From contig DCGK01000095.1 of the NCBI GenBank assembly GCA_002315235.1, forward strand, positions 1 to 53,458: a DNA stretch of 53,458 nucleotides, given 5' to 3'. A program made the position numbers and the translations under genes. The notes under the pieces were generated by a model, which was not told the DNA's origin, made no database searches, and worked only from the letters and a program-made list of their open reading frames with translations. This stretch comes from Ruminococcus sp. UBA1780. Its GTDB lineage: Bacteria; Bacillota; Clostridia; Oscillospirales; Ruminococcaceae. Shown one piece after another: positions 16,575 to 26,123 of this stretch. Numbering within the stretch: the stretch's first letter is position 1; every line of letters starts with the position of its first letter.

Positions 16575-18785
16575 ATGGACAAATATATCGGAAAAAGGCT
16601 TGACGGTCGCTTTGAGATACAGAAACTCATTGGTACCGGTGGAATGGCTGATGTTTACAGAGCGAGAGATCTTAAGGACAAAAGCATTGTTGCAGTAAAG
16701 ATTCTTAAGAAGGAAAATTCAGAAAACGAAGAGTTCCTCAGACGCTTCCGTAACGAATCCCTTGCAATTGCATACCTTTCAAATCAGAACATTGTAAAGA
16801 TTATTGATGTCGGATTTTCCAACAAGGTTCAGTATATTGTAATGGAGTATATTGAGGGCATCACCCTGAAAAAATACATGGAACTTCAGGATGCTATGGA
16901 CTGGCAGACTTCTGTATATTTCATGCTGCAGATACTCAGTGCTCTGGGGCATGCACACAGAAGAGGCATAGTTCACAGGGACATCAAACCGCAGAACATC
17001 ATGGTTCTTGAGAGCGGTCTTATAAAAGTCATGGACTTCGGAATTGCAAAGTTTGCAAGGGAAGAAGGCCTTACGACCACGGCTCAGGCCATCGGTTCGG
17101 TTCACTATATAAGTCCTGAACAGGCGAGAAGTGATGTTACCGATGAAAAGAGCGATATATATTCAGCTGGTATTGTTTTTTACGAAATGCTTACCGGGGT
17201 TAAACCATTTGATAATGAAAATCCTATTTCTGTTGCTCTTATGCATATGCAGCAGAAGGCAAAACGGCCTACGGATATCAGGCATGATATTCCGCAGGAA
17301 CTTGAAAGGATTATAATGAAAGCGATTGAAAAAAATCCTGAAGACCGTTATGCTGATGCGCAGCAGATGATTAATGATATTGAAAATTTCAAAAAACAGC
17401 CTGACGGAAAATTCGGGCATGATGAAGAGGAGAAAGTATACGTTATGGAAAGAGACAATAAACCAAAAAGAATTTATGACTCAGTTGATGACGACAGTTT
17501 ATTAAACAGTTCATATGATGATGCGGATACTTCGTATGATTCAGATTACGACAGCTATCAGGATGAAGAGCCTGTCATTGAGGAGGAATACGTTGAAAAG
17601 AGATCAATGTTTATTCCGATGCTTTCCGGTGTAGTAATAGTTGTTATTATTATTGCGACAATTTTTCTCTCCGGCCTTATGCTCAACTATTTCGGAAACG
17701 AATCAGACTACAGGGAATTCCATGTTCTCGATTTCAAGGGACAGGAATTTGACAATGCGAAAAAGCTTTACGGCCAGTATCTTTCATTTGAAGTAAAGGA
17801 TACAGTTTATTCACCAATGCCGGCAAATACAATTCTTGACCAGGATCTCGCCGTTGACGAGGTTGTTAAGCCGGGACACAAGATTTATGTTGTTCTCAGC
17901 AAGGGACCAAGAATGATTGAAATACCTTCACTTGACAACGGATTTACAGAAGCACAGGCAAAGTCAATCCTCGAAGAAAAGAAATTTACAACACAGACCA
18001 AGCTTGTATACAGCGATACAGTTCAGGAAAACTACGTGGTTAAAACTGAACCAGAGGCAAATACACCTTGCAAGGAAGGCACAACAGTTCTTATTTACAT
18101 CAGCCGAGGCAAGATGACTCAGAAGGTTAAAATTCCTGATGTAACAGGAAAGAAGGAAGCTGATGCAAGAAAGATTCTTGAAGAAACAGGTCTTGAAGTA
18201 GTTTCACAGCAGAGAAATTCAGCTATGGCAGAGGGTACTGTAGTTGCCATAGACCGTTCAGCAAATACAGTCGTTGAAACAGGAACACCGATTACAATTT
18301 TCATAAGTACAGGTCAGCCTGCAGTTTCAACACAGGAAATCCTTATTAACTTCCCTAAGGAAGCAAACGGTGTTTTCACATTTAAGGTATATGTTGACGG
18401 TACACTTAACGGCGAACACAAGGACGTTGATGCGAAGTTTACTTCAAGCAAGAATATCGCTATCCAGGGTTCAGGTACAAAGAAGGAAATCAGAATCATG
18501 CTCGTAAACCAGGCTAACGGCAAGGAACACGAGCTTGGCAGATATATGTATTCATTTGATGAAACAATGACAAAGCAGGTTATCTCTGAAGATATCAACG
18601 CTGCATTCAAGGAAGTAGGCGGACTCAAGGCAGGAGCACAGGCTGCAGCATCTGCAACACCTGTTCCTACAGCAACACCTGCTCCTACACCGGTTCCTAC
18701 ACAGGCTCCGGAAGAACCTGAAACAGATGAAAATGAAACACCTGAAGAACCGGACTCAGACGGACAGGATGAAAATCAGGACTGA
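16575..18785 (+). CDS. prkC: Transmembrane Ser/Thr protein kinase with PASTA repeats (first copy)
   Basis: The start was placed at ATG 16575, 11 nt after AGGAG, giving 736 aa. The Hanks-type kinase domain (about 1-270) has GTGGMADVYRA, the catalytic HRDIKPQN, DFGIAKF and a GSVHYISPEQA activation loop. An acidic Asp/Tyr-rich juxtamembrane stretch leads to one membrane span (MFIPMLSGVVIVVIIIA). Three extracellular PASTA modules follow, a class that senses muropeptides or lipid II. A further extracellular domain ends in a Pro/Thr-rich tail and an acidic C-terminus, both longer than in B. subtilis PrkC. Confidence 0.94.
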   Translation: MDKYIGKRLDGRFEIQKLIGTGGMADVYRARDLKDKSIVAVKILKKENSENEEFLRRFRNESLAIAYLSNQNIVKIIDVGFSNKVQYIVMEYIEGITLKKYMELQDAMDWQTSVYFMLQILSALGHAHRRGIVHRDIKPQNIMVLESGLIKVMDFGIAKFAREEGLTTTAQAIGSVHYISPEQARSDVTDEKSDIYSAGIVFYEMLTGVKPFDNENPISVALMHMQQKAKRPTDIRHDIPQELERIIMKAIEKNPEDRYADAQQMINDIENFKKQPDGKFGHDEEEKVYVMERDNKPKRIYDSVDDDSLLNSSYDDADTSYDSDYDSYQDEEPVIEEEYVEKRSMFIPMLSGVVIVVIIIATIFLSGLMLNYFGNESDYREFHVLDFKGQEFDNAKKLYGQYLSFEVKDTVYSPMPANTILDQDLAVDEVVKPGHKIYVVLSKGPRMIEIPSLDNGFTEAQAKSILEEKKFTTQTKLVYSDTVQENYVVKTEPEANTPCKEGTTVLIYISRGKMTQKVKIPDVTGKKEADARKILEETGLEVVSQQRNSAMAEGTVVAIDRSANTVVETGTPITIFISTGQPAVSTQEILINFPKEANGVFTFKVYVDGTLNGEHKDVDAKFTSSKNIAIQGSGTKKEIRIMLVNQANGKEHELGRYMYSFDETMTKQVISEDINAAFKEVGGLKAGAQAAASATPVPTATPAPTPVPTQAPEEPETDENETPEEPDSDGQDENQD

Positions 18786-18792
18786 CAGGTAA

Positions 18793-19683
18793 ATGAATAT
18801 GATTCCTGAAAAGAATAATATAACAGGACTTGTTGTTAAGTCCATCGGGGGACTCTATACTGTAGAGTCTCCTGATGGCATTTATGAATGTGTTCCGCGC
18901 GGAATTTTCAGAAAGGAAGGCCGTTCACCGTGTGTGGGGGACAGGGTTTCATTTTCAGAGGACAGGGTTATCACAGATATACTTCCGCGCAGAAATCATA
19001 TAATCAGACCGCCGCTGGCAAATATGGATCAGCTTATTTTTGTTGTTTCCGTTTGTGAACCGGCGCCTAATCTTTTACTTCTGGATAAGTTTATTGCAAT
19101 TGCCGAATACAAAAATATCAGGCCGGTTGTGGTGCTTACCAAGGTGGATCTTGATAAATCTGACAATATCTTTTCCATATATAAAAAAGCAGGCATAGAT
19201 ATTGCTGTTGTTGACTATTCGGACAGCAGCTCGGTTGAAAATATCAAATCAATGCTTGCCGGAAAAATAAGCGCCTTTACAGGTAACAGCGGTGTCGGAA
19301 AGTCGACGCTTCTCAATGCAATTGACAGTTCACTTGGCCTTCAGACAGGCGAAATCAGCAAAAAGCTCGGACGAGGCAGGCATACAACCAGGCATGCAGA
19401 GCTGTACAGACTTGACAACGGCGGATATATAGCGGATACACCGGGATTTTCAACTTTTGAGACAAACAAGTATGATATAATAAGAAAAGAAGAGCTTAGT
19501 TCATGTTTTACTGAGTTTGCTGATTATTCAGATAACTGCCGCTTCAGTGACTGTTCCCATACAAAGGAAAAGGACTGCGCAGTAATAAGCGCGGTTAATG
19601 AAGGAATTATACCGGCAAGCAGGCATGAAAGTTATTGTCAGATGTATGAAGAGGCTAAGGCAATTAAGGAATGGGAGCTTTAG
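18793..19683 (+). CDS. rsgA: Ribosome small-subunit-dependent GTPase A
   Basis: A circularly permuted GTPase that helps late 30S assembly. An OB-fold (GLVVKSIGGLYTVES) precedes motifs in permuted order: TKVDL (G4), GNSGVGKSTLLN (G1) and DTPGFS (G3). A C-terminal zinc module follows, with Cys and His ligands in CRFSDCSHTKEKDC. Either ATG 18793 (296 aa) or ATG 18799 could start translation; the AGG site is better spaced for 18799. It sits between two PASTA kinase genes. Confidence 0.95.
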   Translation: MNMIPEKNNITGLVVKSIGGLYTVESPDGIYECVPRGIFRKEGRSPCVGDRVSFSEDRVITDILPRRNHIIRPPLANMDQLIFVVSVCEPAPNLLLLDKFIAIAEYKNIRPVVVLTKVDLDKSDNIFSIYKKAGIDIAVVDYSDSSSVENIKSMLAGKISAFTGNSGVGKSTLLNAIDSSLGLQTGEISKKLGRGRHTTRHAELYRLDNGGYIADTPGFSTFETNKYDIIRKEELSSCFTEFADYSDNCRFSDCSHTKEKDCAVISAVNEGIIPASRHESYCQMYEEAKAIKEWEL

Positions 19684-19713
19684 CATATACATAAGAAGGA
19701 GAATTGAAGTTTT

Positions 19714-22032
19714 ATGGATAAGAATATCGGGGTTATTCTTGGCGACAGATATGAAGTAAAAAAACGTATCGGCGTCGGTGGGATGGCTGATGTATACAGA
19801 GCTTATGACAGTGTACAGGGTCGTGATGTTGCTGTAAAAATCCTTAAAAATGAATATACCAAAAACGATGAATTCCTTCAGCGTTTCAAGAATGAATCAA
19901 AGGCTGTTTCCATGCTTTCTCATCCTAATATCGTTAAGGTCATTGATGTCGGCTTTAACGAGGAGGTAAGATACATCGTCATGGAATATATTGACGGTAT
20001 CACCCTCAAGGAATACATGGAATCGCAGCAGAAGCTTGAGTGGAAGGAAGCATCGCATTTTATAATTCAGATTCTTCGTGCTCTGGGACTTGCCCATAAC
20101 AAGGGTATTATTCACAGGGATATAAAGCCTCAGAACATAATGATGTTTGAAGACGGTACGATAAAGGTCATGGATTTCGGCATAGCCAAATTTACCTATG
20201 AACTCGGAATTACCGCCACAGCCCAGACTATTGGTTCGGTTCACTACATAAGTCCTGAACAGGCCTGCGGAAGGCAGACTGACGGGTCAAGCGACATTTA
20301 TTCGGTAGGTATACTTCTCTATGAGATGCTTACCGGTAAGAAACCGTTTGATACGGAAAATCCGCTTTCAGTTGCTCTTATGCAGATGAACGATATTCCT
20401 GAGATGCCGAGAAGCATCAATCCGGAAATATCGGCCGGTCAGGAGGAAATAATCCTCAGGGCAATTGAAAAGGACCCTGCCGACAGATACCATACGGCAC
20501 AGGAAATGATCCGTGATATCGAGATGCTGAAGAACTACCCGGATATGACTTTCGGATACAGATTTTCAGGACTTCCCGAGAAAAATGATGAACCTGAAGA
20601 AATTCAGCCTGAGGAGCCTGAACAGTATTTTGAACCCGAGCCTGAGCCGGAAGAACCGGACCCGAGAGACTATGACCCGGATGAAGCAACGCCTAACTAT
20701 TACATAGACAGGAGAAAGCATGATGCTGAACTGAGACGAAAGGAAGCAGTTGCATCGCTCAGGGATGCAGAGACTGAAGTTGTCGGCAACGGACTGGGTA
20801 TGAAGCTGGCAACTATCGGTACGGTTATTGGTCTGATTGTTGTTGTTGCTGTCATAGCCGGTTTTGTTATGAAGCTGGTAAACGGAAGTCCGAAGGAAGA
20901 AACCACGTTTGCGATGCCTTCACTTGTTCAGTATGACTATGACGACATGGTAAAAAAATATTCAGGAAAGCTTGTTATTACTGTTGAAGGTGATCCAGTT
21001 TTTTCTGAATATGTTGCAAATACTATCGTCAGACAGAGTATAGACGAGGGACAGAAGGTAGAAAAGGGAACTGAAGTTTTTGTAAACATAAGCAGCGGAA
21101 AGCGCATCAGCGTTGTTCCTGATGTATCCGGATGCACATCCGGGGAGGCAAGTGACAGGATTACTGATGCCGGTTTTGGAGTGGTTTTCAAGACCCTGTT
21201 TAACGACAAGATCCCTTATGACAAGGTAATAAGAATTTCTCCTGAAGCCGGAACTGAGATGGAATCCGGCAAGTCCGTTACAGTTTATGTCAGCAAGGGC
21301 AATCAGGATGATTCAAAGATTCTTCCTAATGTAACAGGAAAGAAAAAGGATGAAGCAGTAAAGATTCTCAGCGAAGCCGGCTATAAGTCAGTTGAGTTTG
21401 AAGAGAAGGATGACAAGGCACCTGAGGGTGAGGTAATCAGTCAGAACTTCCCTGGAGATACACTTGTAAATCCTAAGGAAAAAATTATATTAATCGTAAG
21501 TACAGGAAAGGAGCCGACAGAGGTTGTGCCTCTTCATCTTACTTTCCCTGAAGGAGCTTACGGTGTATGTACCTTCAGAATTTATATTGACAATGAGCTT
21601 GCTGAAGCTGTTGAGGATATCAATATAGACGGAGTTACTGATTTCACGATTGACGTTACGGGTTCCGAAAAGAAAACGGTACGTGCTGAAATCATGAATA
21701 TATTCAACGGAGGTACGGCAGATATCGGTACATACAAGTTCGATTTCAAGGAAAAGAAATATGAAACTGTAAAGGAAAATATGAAGGAAGCTCTTGAGAA
21801 GATCGGTTCTGTAAGAATTGAGGAAACAACTCCTGCAACACCGTCTCCGACTCCGACACCATCTCCTGCACCGACACATGCACCAACATCTGCTCCTGTT
21901 CACACTCCGACACAGCAGCCTGAACCGACTGCACCGGAGCCGACAGAAGCACCGGCTGTTCCGACAGAACCGGAACAGAATGAAACTCCTCCTGCTGATT
22001 CAAATGCAGAGGAACCGGGTATTTCAGAATAA
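19714..22032 (+). CDS. Transmembrane Ser/Thr protein kinase with PASTA repeats (second copy)
   Basis: A 772-aa paralogue of the kinase two genes upstream. The kinase domain is complete (GVGGMADVYRAYD, HRDIKPQN, DFGIAKF, GSVHYISPEQA). An acidic Pro/Glu-rich juxtamembrane region and a membrane span (LATIGTVIGLIVVVAVIAG) are followed by three PASTA modules. A further extracellular domain similar to that of the first kinase and a long Pro/Thr-rich tail (PTPSPAPTHAPTSAP) complete it. The kinase domains are close while the outer parts differ, as expected if the copies sense different ligands. AAGGAG lies about 12 nt before the ATG. In many relatives rpe follows rsgA here. Confidence 0.93.
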   Translation: MDKNIGVILGDRYEVKKRIGVGGMADVYRAYDSVQGRDVAVKILKNEYTKNDEFLQRFKNESKAVSMLSHPNIVKVIDVGFNEEVRYIVMEYIDGITLKEYMESQQKLEWKEASHFIIQILRALGLAHNKGIIHRDIKPQNIMMFEDGTIKVMDFGIAKFTYELGITATAQTIGSVHYISPEQACGRQTDGSSDIYSVGILLYEMLTGKKPFDTENPLSVALMQMNDIPEMPRSINPEISAGQEEIILRAIEKDPADRYHTAQEMIRDIEMLKNYPDMTFGYRFSGLPEKNDEPEEIQPEEPEQYFEPEPEPEEPDPRDYDPDEATPNYYIDRRKHDAELRRKEAVASLRDAETEVVGNGLGMKLATIGTVIGLIVVVAVIAGFVMKLVNGSPKEETTFAMPSLVQYDYDDMVKKYSGKLVITVEGDPVFSEYVANTIVRQSIDEGQKVEKGTEVFVNISSGKRISVVPDVSGCTSGEASDRITDAGFGVVFKTLFNDKIPYDKVIRISPEAGTEMESGKSVTVYVSKGNQDDSKILPNVTGKKKDEAVKILSEAGYKSVEFEEKDDKAPEGEVISQNFPGDTLVNPKEKIILIVSTGKEPTEVVPLHLTFPEGAYGVCTFRIYIDNELAEAVEDINIDGVTDFTIDVTGSEKKTVRAEIMNIFNGGTADIGTYKFDFKEKKYETVKENMKEALEKIGSVRIEETTPATPSPTPTPSPAPTHAPTSAPVHTPTQQPEPTAPEPTEAPAVPTEPEQNETPPADSNAEEPGISE

Positions 22033-22038
22033 AACCAG

Positions 22039-22080
22039 TATAGTGAACGTCAGAATCATTTTGATGTTCACTATATTTTT
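22039..22080 (+). terminator. Terminator of the yicC-to-kinase operon
   Basis: TATAGTGAAC (22039-22048) pairs perfectly with GTTCACTATA (22066-22075), followed by five T. The same 10-bp arms occur in the hairpin at 48256-48292. Confidence 0.85.
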
Positions 22081-22083
22081 CTG

Positions 22084-22112
22084 TTGATAAAAAATGAGAT
22101 TTATAGTACAAT
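22084..22112 (+). promoter_or_regulatory. Promoter of the radical SAM/DUF2344 genes
   Basis: TTGATA and TACAAT are separated by 17 bp, just after the preceding terminator. The start near 22119 gives a short leader to the TTG at 22156. Confidence 0.65.
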
Positions 22113-22155
22113 TATAATATTAGCGTAAATGCAGATTTGTACGGAGGTAAGAATT

Positions 22156-24012
22156 TTGCTCAGGGATAAAATAGAAAAGCTGCTTCTTAAGGTTCAGAAA
22201 CCGTCAAGATATATCGGCGGCGAGCACGGAAGCGTAATGAAAGACAAGGATAAGGTGGATGTACGATTCGCCTTCTGTTTCCCGGACAGCTATGATATAG
22301 GCATGTCCCATCTGGGAATGAAAATACTTTATTCGCTGATAAATTCAAGAGAGAACTACTGGTGTGAAAGAGTATTTGCTCCGTGGCTTGATTTTGAAGA
22401 GCTGATGGTGGAAAATGATATTCCGCTGTATGCGCTTGAGAGTCTTGATCCGGTTAAGGATTTTGATTTTATAGGATTTACAATGCAGTATGAACTGTCA
22501 TACTCAAATCTTCTCAACATGCTTTCTCTTGCGGGAGTCCCGATATGGCAGAAGGACAGGGGGGACAGCCTTGCACCGATTGTTGTTGCAGGCGGACCGT
22601 GTGTGTGCAATCCTGAACCGTTTGCTGATTTCTGCGACATCATTTCCCTCGGTGAAGGTGAGGAAGTTACACTTGAGATGATGGATCTCTATAATGAGAT
22701 GAAGAAAAAGGGTTCAACACGACACGAATTTCTCGTTGCTGCATCAAAGATAGAAGGTCTTTATGTTCCGTCACTTTATGATGCCGAATACAACGAAGAC
22801 GGTACTATAAAGCAGTATGTTCCGAAGGAAGGTGCTCCTGCGGTAATCAGAAAGAGAATTATCCGTGATCTTGACAGCGTGTTCTATCCGGATGATTTTG
22901 TTGTTCCCTTCTCGGATATAGTTCATAACAGAGCTGCTGTGGAAGTCCTCAGAGGATGTATACGAGGCTGCAGATTCTGTCAGGCTGGTTTTATATACAG
23001 ACCTTTCCGTGAGAAGACTACGGAAAGAGTATGCAGTCAGGCAAAGTGTCTCTGTGAAAACACAGGCTATGAGGAGCTTTCGCTTCTGTCACTCAGTACA
23101 AGTGACCATTCAGATATCGGCGGGATATTTACCGAGCTTCTGGAATATACCGAAGATGAGCATATAAACATGTCTCTGCCTTCACTCCGTGTTGACAATT
23201 TTTCAGATGAACTTCTTGAAAAAATCAAAAGGGTAAGAACAAGCGGACTTACTTTTGCACCGGAGGCCGGAACACAGCGACTCCGTGATGTAATAAACAA
23301 AAATGTTTCCGAAGAGGAAATCATGTCCACATGCCGCATAGCCTTTGAGGGCGGATATACAAAGGTTAAGCTTTACTTCATGATGGGTCTTCCTACAGAA
23401 ACGGATGAGGATATTGTCGGTATTGCGGAAACCGCACAGCGAATAGTTGACCTTTTCTACTCGCTTCCGGACAGACCAAAGGGTTCTCCTTCTGTTTCGA
23501 TAAGTGTTGCCACCTTCGTACCAAAGCCGTTTACTCCGTTTGAGTTTGAACCGCAGATTTCATACGACGAGATAAAACGACGTCAGAAGCTTCTGGTTGA
23601 CAGCATTACTTCAAAGAAAATCAAGGCAAGCTGGCACGATCCTGAGATCAGTATCCTTGAGGAAATACTTGCAAAGGGCGACAGAAGAATTGCTCCTGCT
23701 ATGTATGAGGCGTGGAAGAGCGGCTGCAAGTTTGACAGCTGGGGCGAAACATATGATTTTGGAAAATGGATGGCTGCATTTGAAAAATGCGGCATTGATG
23801 TCGGCTTCTACGTTAACAGGGAGAGAAGCTATGACGAGGTATTCCCGTGGGATCACCTTGATTACTTCGTGACAAAGGAATTCCTTGCAAGAGAAAACAA
23901 AAAGGCAAAACAGAATCTTACAACTCCTCACTGCCGTCTGAAGTGTTCCGGCTGCGGAGTAAACAAAAAAGCCGGAGGTGAATGTTTTGAAAAAACTACG
24001 TGCCAGATTTAA
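22156..24012 (+). CDS. Radical SAM protein of the TIGR03960 type (B12-binding-like N-terminus)
   Basis: The likely start is TTG 22156, 8 nt after GGAGG, giving 618 aa. The N-terminal domain (FAFCFPDSYDIGMSHLGMKILY) resembles the cobalamin-binding-like domain of this family. The radical SAM cluster motif is CIRGCRFCQAGF. The C-terminus has CSGCG and further Cys. The function is unknown. In many bacteria the gene pairs with, or is fused to, a DUF2344 gene as here, and may be linked to RNA modification, which is inference from neighbourhoods elsewhere. Confidence 0.85.
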   Translation: MLRDKIEKLLLKVQKPSRYIGGEHGSVMKDKDKVDVRFAFCFPDSYDIGMSHLGMKILYSLINSRENYWCERVFAPWLDFEELMVENDIPLYALESLDPVKDFDFIGFTMQYELSYSNLLNMLSLAGVPIWQKDRGDSLAPIVVAGGPCVCNPEPFADFCDIISLGEGEEVTLEMMDLYNEMKKKGSTRHEFLVAASKIEGLYVPSLYDAEYNEDGTIKQYVPKEGAPAVIRKRIIRDLDSVFYPDDFVVPFSDIVHNRAAVEVLRGCIRGCRFCQAGFIYRPFREKTTERVCSQAKCLCENTGYEELSLLSLSTSDHSDIGGIFTELLEYTEDEHINMSLPSLRVDNFSDELLEKIKRVRTSGLTFAPEAGTQRLRDVINKNVSEEEIMSTCRIAFEGGYTKVKLYFMMGLPTETDEDIVGIAETAQRIVDLFYSLPDRPKGSPSVSISVATFVPKPFTPFEFEPQISYDEIKRRQKLLVDSITSKKIKASWHDPEISILEEILAKGDRRIAPAMYEAWKSGCKFDSWGETYDFGKWMAAFEKCGIDVGFYVNRERSYDEVFPWDHLDYFVTKEFLARENKKAKQNLTTPHCRLKCSGCGVNKKAGGECFEKTTCQI

Positions 24013-24643
24013 GAAAAAGGACAGAGCCAAATATATTTCACACCTTGATCTGTACAGATTTATGCAGAGAACATTCAAACGTGCCGGTATTTCGGTATGG
24101 TATACGCAGGGATTCAATCCGCATCTTTATATCATGTTCCCGCTTCCGCTCTCACTCGGATATGAGAGTGACTGTGAGATAATGGATTTTAACATTAACG
24201 ATGATACTCTGGCTCCTGAAACAGTCATGGAGAAGCTTAACGAGGCAATGCCTGCAGGTATAGAAATTACTGAGGTTTACGAGCCTGAGATGAAGCACAC
24301 CGAAATTGAATTTTCACATTATGATATTCTGCTTACAGGTGCGCCTGAGATTAATGCAGAAAATTTCGGAAGGTTTTTCAGTCAGGACCGGATTGTTATT
24401 CAGAAGAAGACGAAGCAGAAGACAATGAAGGATGTTGATATAAAACCTTTTGCAGAAATTTCAGAATGCTCCGATACGGACAGGGGACTTCATATTTTGA
24501 TGAAAATGCCGTCAGGAAGCAATGCGAGCTATAATCCTTCACTGCTTCTGGGTGCATTTTATAAATTTGCCGGAGCAGAGGCTGAGTTTGCCTATGTAAA
24601 CAGAACCCGAATAGTTACCGGTGACGGAAGGGATTTCAGATAA
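23987..24643 (+). CDS. DUF2344 (TIGR03936) family protein
   Basis: A 218-aa protein with KYISHLDLYRFMQRTFKRAGI, then YTQGFNPHLYIMFPLPLSLG, the family signature. TTG at 23987 lies 8 nt after GGAGG and is preferred to the GTG at 23978, which overlaps that site. It overlaps the radical SAM gene by 26 nt, so the products are made together. The partner is often a separate gene or a fused domain. No catalytic motif is known to me. Confidence 0.85.
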   Translation: MKKLRARFKKKDRAKYISHLDLYRFMQRTFKRAGISVWYTQGFNPHLYIMFPLPLSLGYESDCEIMDFNINDDTLAPETVMEKLNEAMPAGIEITEVYEPEMKHTEIEFSHYDILLTGAPEINAENFGRFFSQDRIVIQKKTKQKTMKDVDIKPFAEISECSDTDRGLHILMKMPSGSNASYNPSLLLGAFYKFAGAEAEFAYVNRTRIVTGDGRDFR

Positions 24644-24663
24644 GAAGGGATTGTCAGATTGTT

Positions 24664-25788
24664 ATGTTGATGAAGATAAGAAAGATTTGCACAGCCGTTT
24701 TTTCACTGATTATGGCTGTTTCAATGGTTTCATGCAGCGTCGGCTCAGAGCCGTCAGTGAAGCCTGATTCCGGCAGCGCTGCCGTGTCAGGGAAAAAGGA
24801 TGATAACAGGAATGACGATGTAAAGGGTGATGATGAAGATTCATCAGAGGAAAACGAGGAAACTGATCCTTCGTCAGAAGCGCACAATCCTCTGACCGGT
24901 GAATACGGTTATAATCCTCAGGCTCAGGGCAAAAGGCCTGTCGCTGTAATGATAAACAATATCAGCCAGAGCCTTCCGCAGTACGGTATTTCATCTGCTG
25001 ACTATATCTATGAAATGGTTGTTGAAGGCGGCATTACAAGACTTATGGCTGTATTTGCCGATTACACAAATGTTCCTGATCTGTGTTCGGTAAGAAGCTG
25101 CCGTTATTATTATCCTCTGGTTGCAAACGGACTTGATGCAGTCTACTGTCACTGGGGAATGGATATGACCATAGCCAGAGACACGCTTGACAGACTGGGT
25201 ATTGACAGGTTTGACGGAAGTGACAATCAGACACTTTTCTATAATGATGAAGAGCGTCTTAAGACCTACGCAAGGGAGCATACCGGATGCCTTAAGGGAA
25301 GCAGATTTGCAGAATCAATAGAAAAGGCAGGATTTCGTACTGAAGCCTCAAACGGCGGAGCTGACATGATGAAATTTGCTGAGGGTACGGAGTTTGCGGA
25401 CATAAAGGGTGAACCGTGCGAACAGGTGGATATAAAGTTTTCTGCCGCATATTACAGCACATTTACCTATGATAAGGAAACCAGGACATATCTGAAGCAG
25501 CATTCAGGTTCTCCGCATATGGACGGCGCATCCGGCAAACAGCTTGCTTTTACAAATGTATTTGCGCTTAAGACAAGTATTTATATGCGTGATGACGGCT
25601 ACCGTATGAACGTTGAACTTGAAGGCGGTGACGGATATTATTTCTCAGGCGGAAAGGTTCAGAAAATCAGATGGGAAAAGGCAGACGACAGCAGTAATTT
25701 CAGATTTACTGACTATGAAACAGCTGAAGAAATCACTGTCAACAGAGGTAAGTGCTATATAGGGCTTACTGACAGTGTTTCCTTCTGA
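24664..25788 (+). CDS. DUF3048 family lipoprotein (YerB-like)
   Basis: A 374-aa secreted lipoprotein. The signal peptide ends in a lipobox-like MVSC, with Cys near residue 24. An Asp/Glu/Ser-rich spacer (residues about 35-75) follows, then the DUF3048 domain: RPVAVMINN, PQYGISSADYIYEMVVEGGITRLMAVF, SVRSCRYYY. The function is not established. ATG 24664 and ATG 24670 are both possible starts; the only upstream purine-rich stretch (AAGGGA) is rather distant. It may belong to the same transcript as the DUF2344 gene. Confidence 0.88.
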   Translation: MLMKIRKICTAVFSLIMAVSMVSCSVGSEPSVKPDSGSAAVSGKKDDNRNDDVKGDDEDSSEENEETDPSSEAHNPLTGEYGYNPQAQGKRPVAVMINNISQSLPQYGISSADYIYEMVVEGGITRLMAVFADYTNVPDLCSVRSCRYYYPLVANGLDAVYCHWGMDMTIARDTLDRLGIDRFDGSDNQTLFYNDEERLKTYAREHTGCLKGSRFAESIEKAGFRTEASNGGADMMKFAEGTEFADIKGEPCEQVDIKFSAAYYSTFTYDKETRTYLKQHSGSPHMDGASGKQLAFTNVFALKTSIYMRDDGYRMNVELEGGDGYYFSGGKVQKIRWEKADDSSNFRFTDYETAEEITVNRGKCYIGLTDSVSF

Positions 25789-25862
25789 GTACAGGGAAAA
25801 ATTATACTTTAAGGAAATACTGCCAGTTAAAAAAACAGAGCTTAAAGAAAGAAGGGGATAAT

Positions 25863-26105
25863 ATGAGACTTATTATTTCACTGATTTGCGGTGCAGTAAT
25901 CGGTTCAGTTGCCGGAAAACTTATGGATAACGGACATAAGGGATTCTGGAAAAATGCATTTTTGGGTATTCTCGGCGGATTTGTCGGAGGATGGCTTGGT
26001 TCATTTCTTAACGTTGCGGACGGAAAACTTGCAAACTTTATTCTTTCAGTTGCCGGTTCGTGTATTGTGATATGGATTGGCCGAATGATTAAGGGTAAGC
26101 AGTAA
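25863..26105 (+). CDS. Small membrane protein of the GlsB/YeaQ/YmgE type
   Basis: An 80-aa very hydrophobic protein with three predicted membrane spans rich in glycine (LICGAVIGSVAGKLM, FLGILGGFVGGWLGSFL, VAGSCIVIWIGRMI). This pattern is typical of the transglycosylase-associated or GlsB stress protein family. AAGGGG lies upstream of the ATG. The role is unknown beyond association with general stress in other bacteria. Confidence 0.8.
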   Translation: MRLIISLICGAVIGSVAGKLMDNGHKGFWKNAFLGILGGFVGGWLGSFLNVADGKLANFILSVAGSCIVIWIGRMIKGKQ

Positions 26106-26123
26106 AAGAAAAAGTGGCAAAAA

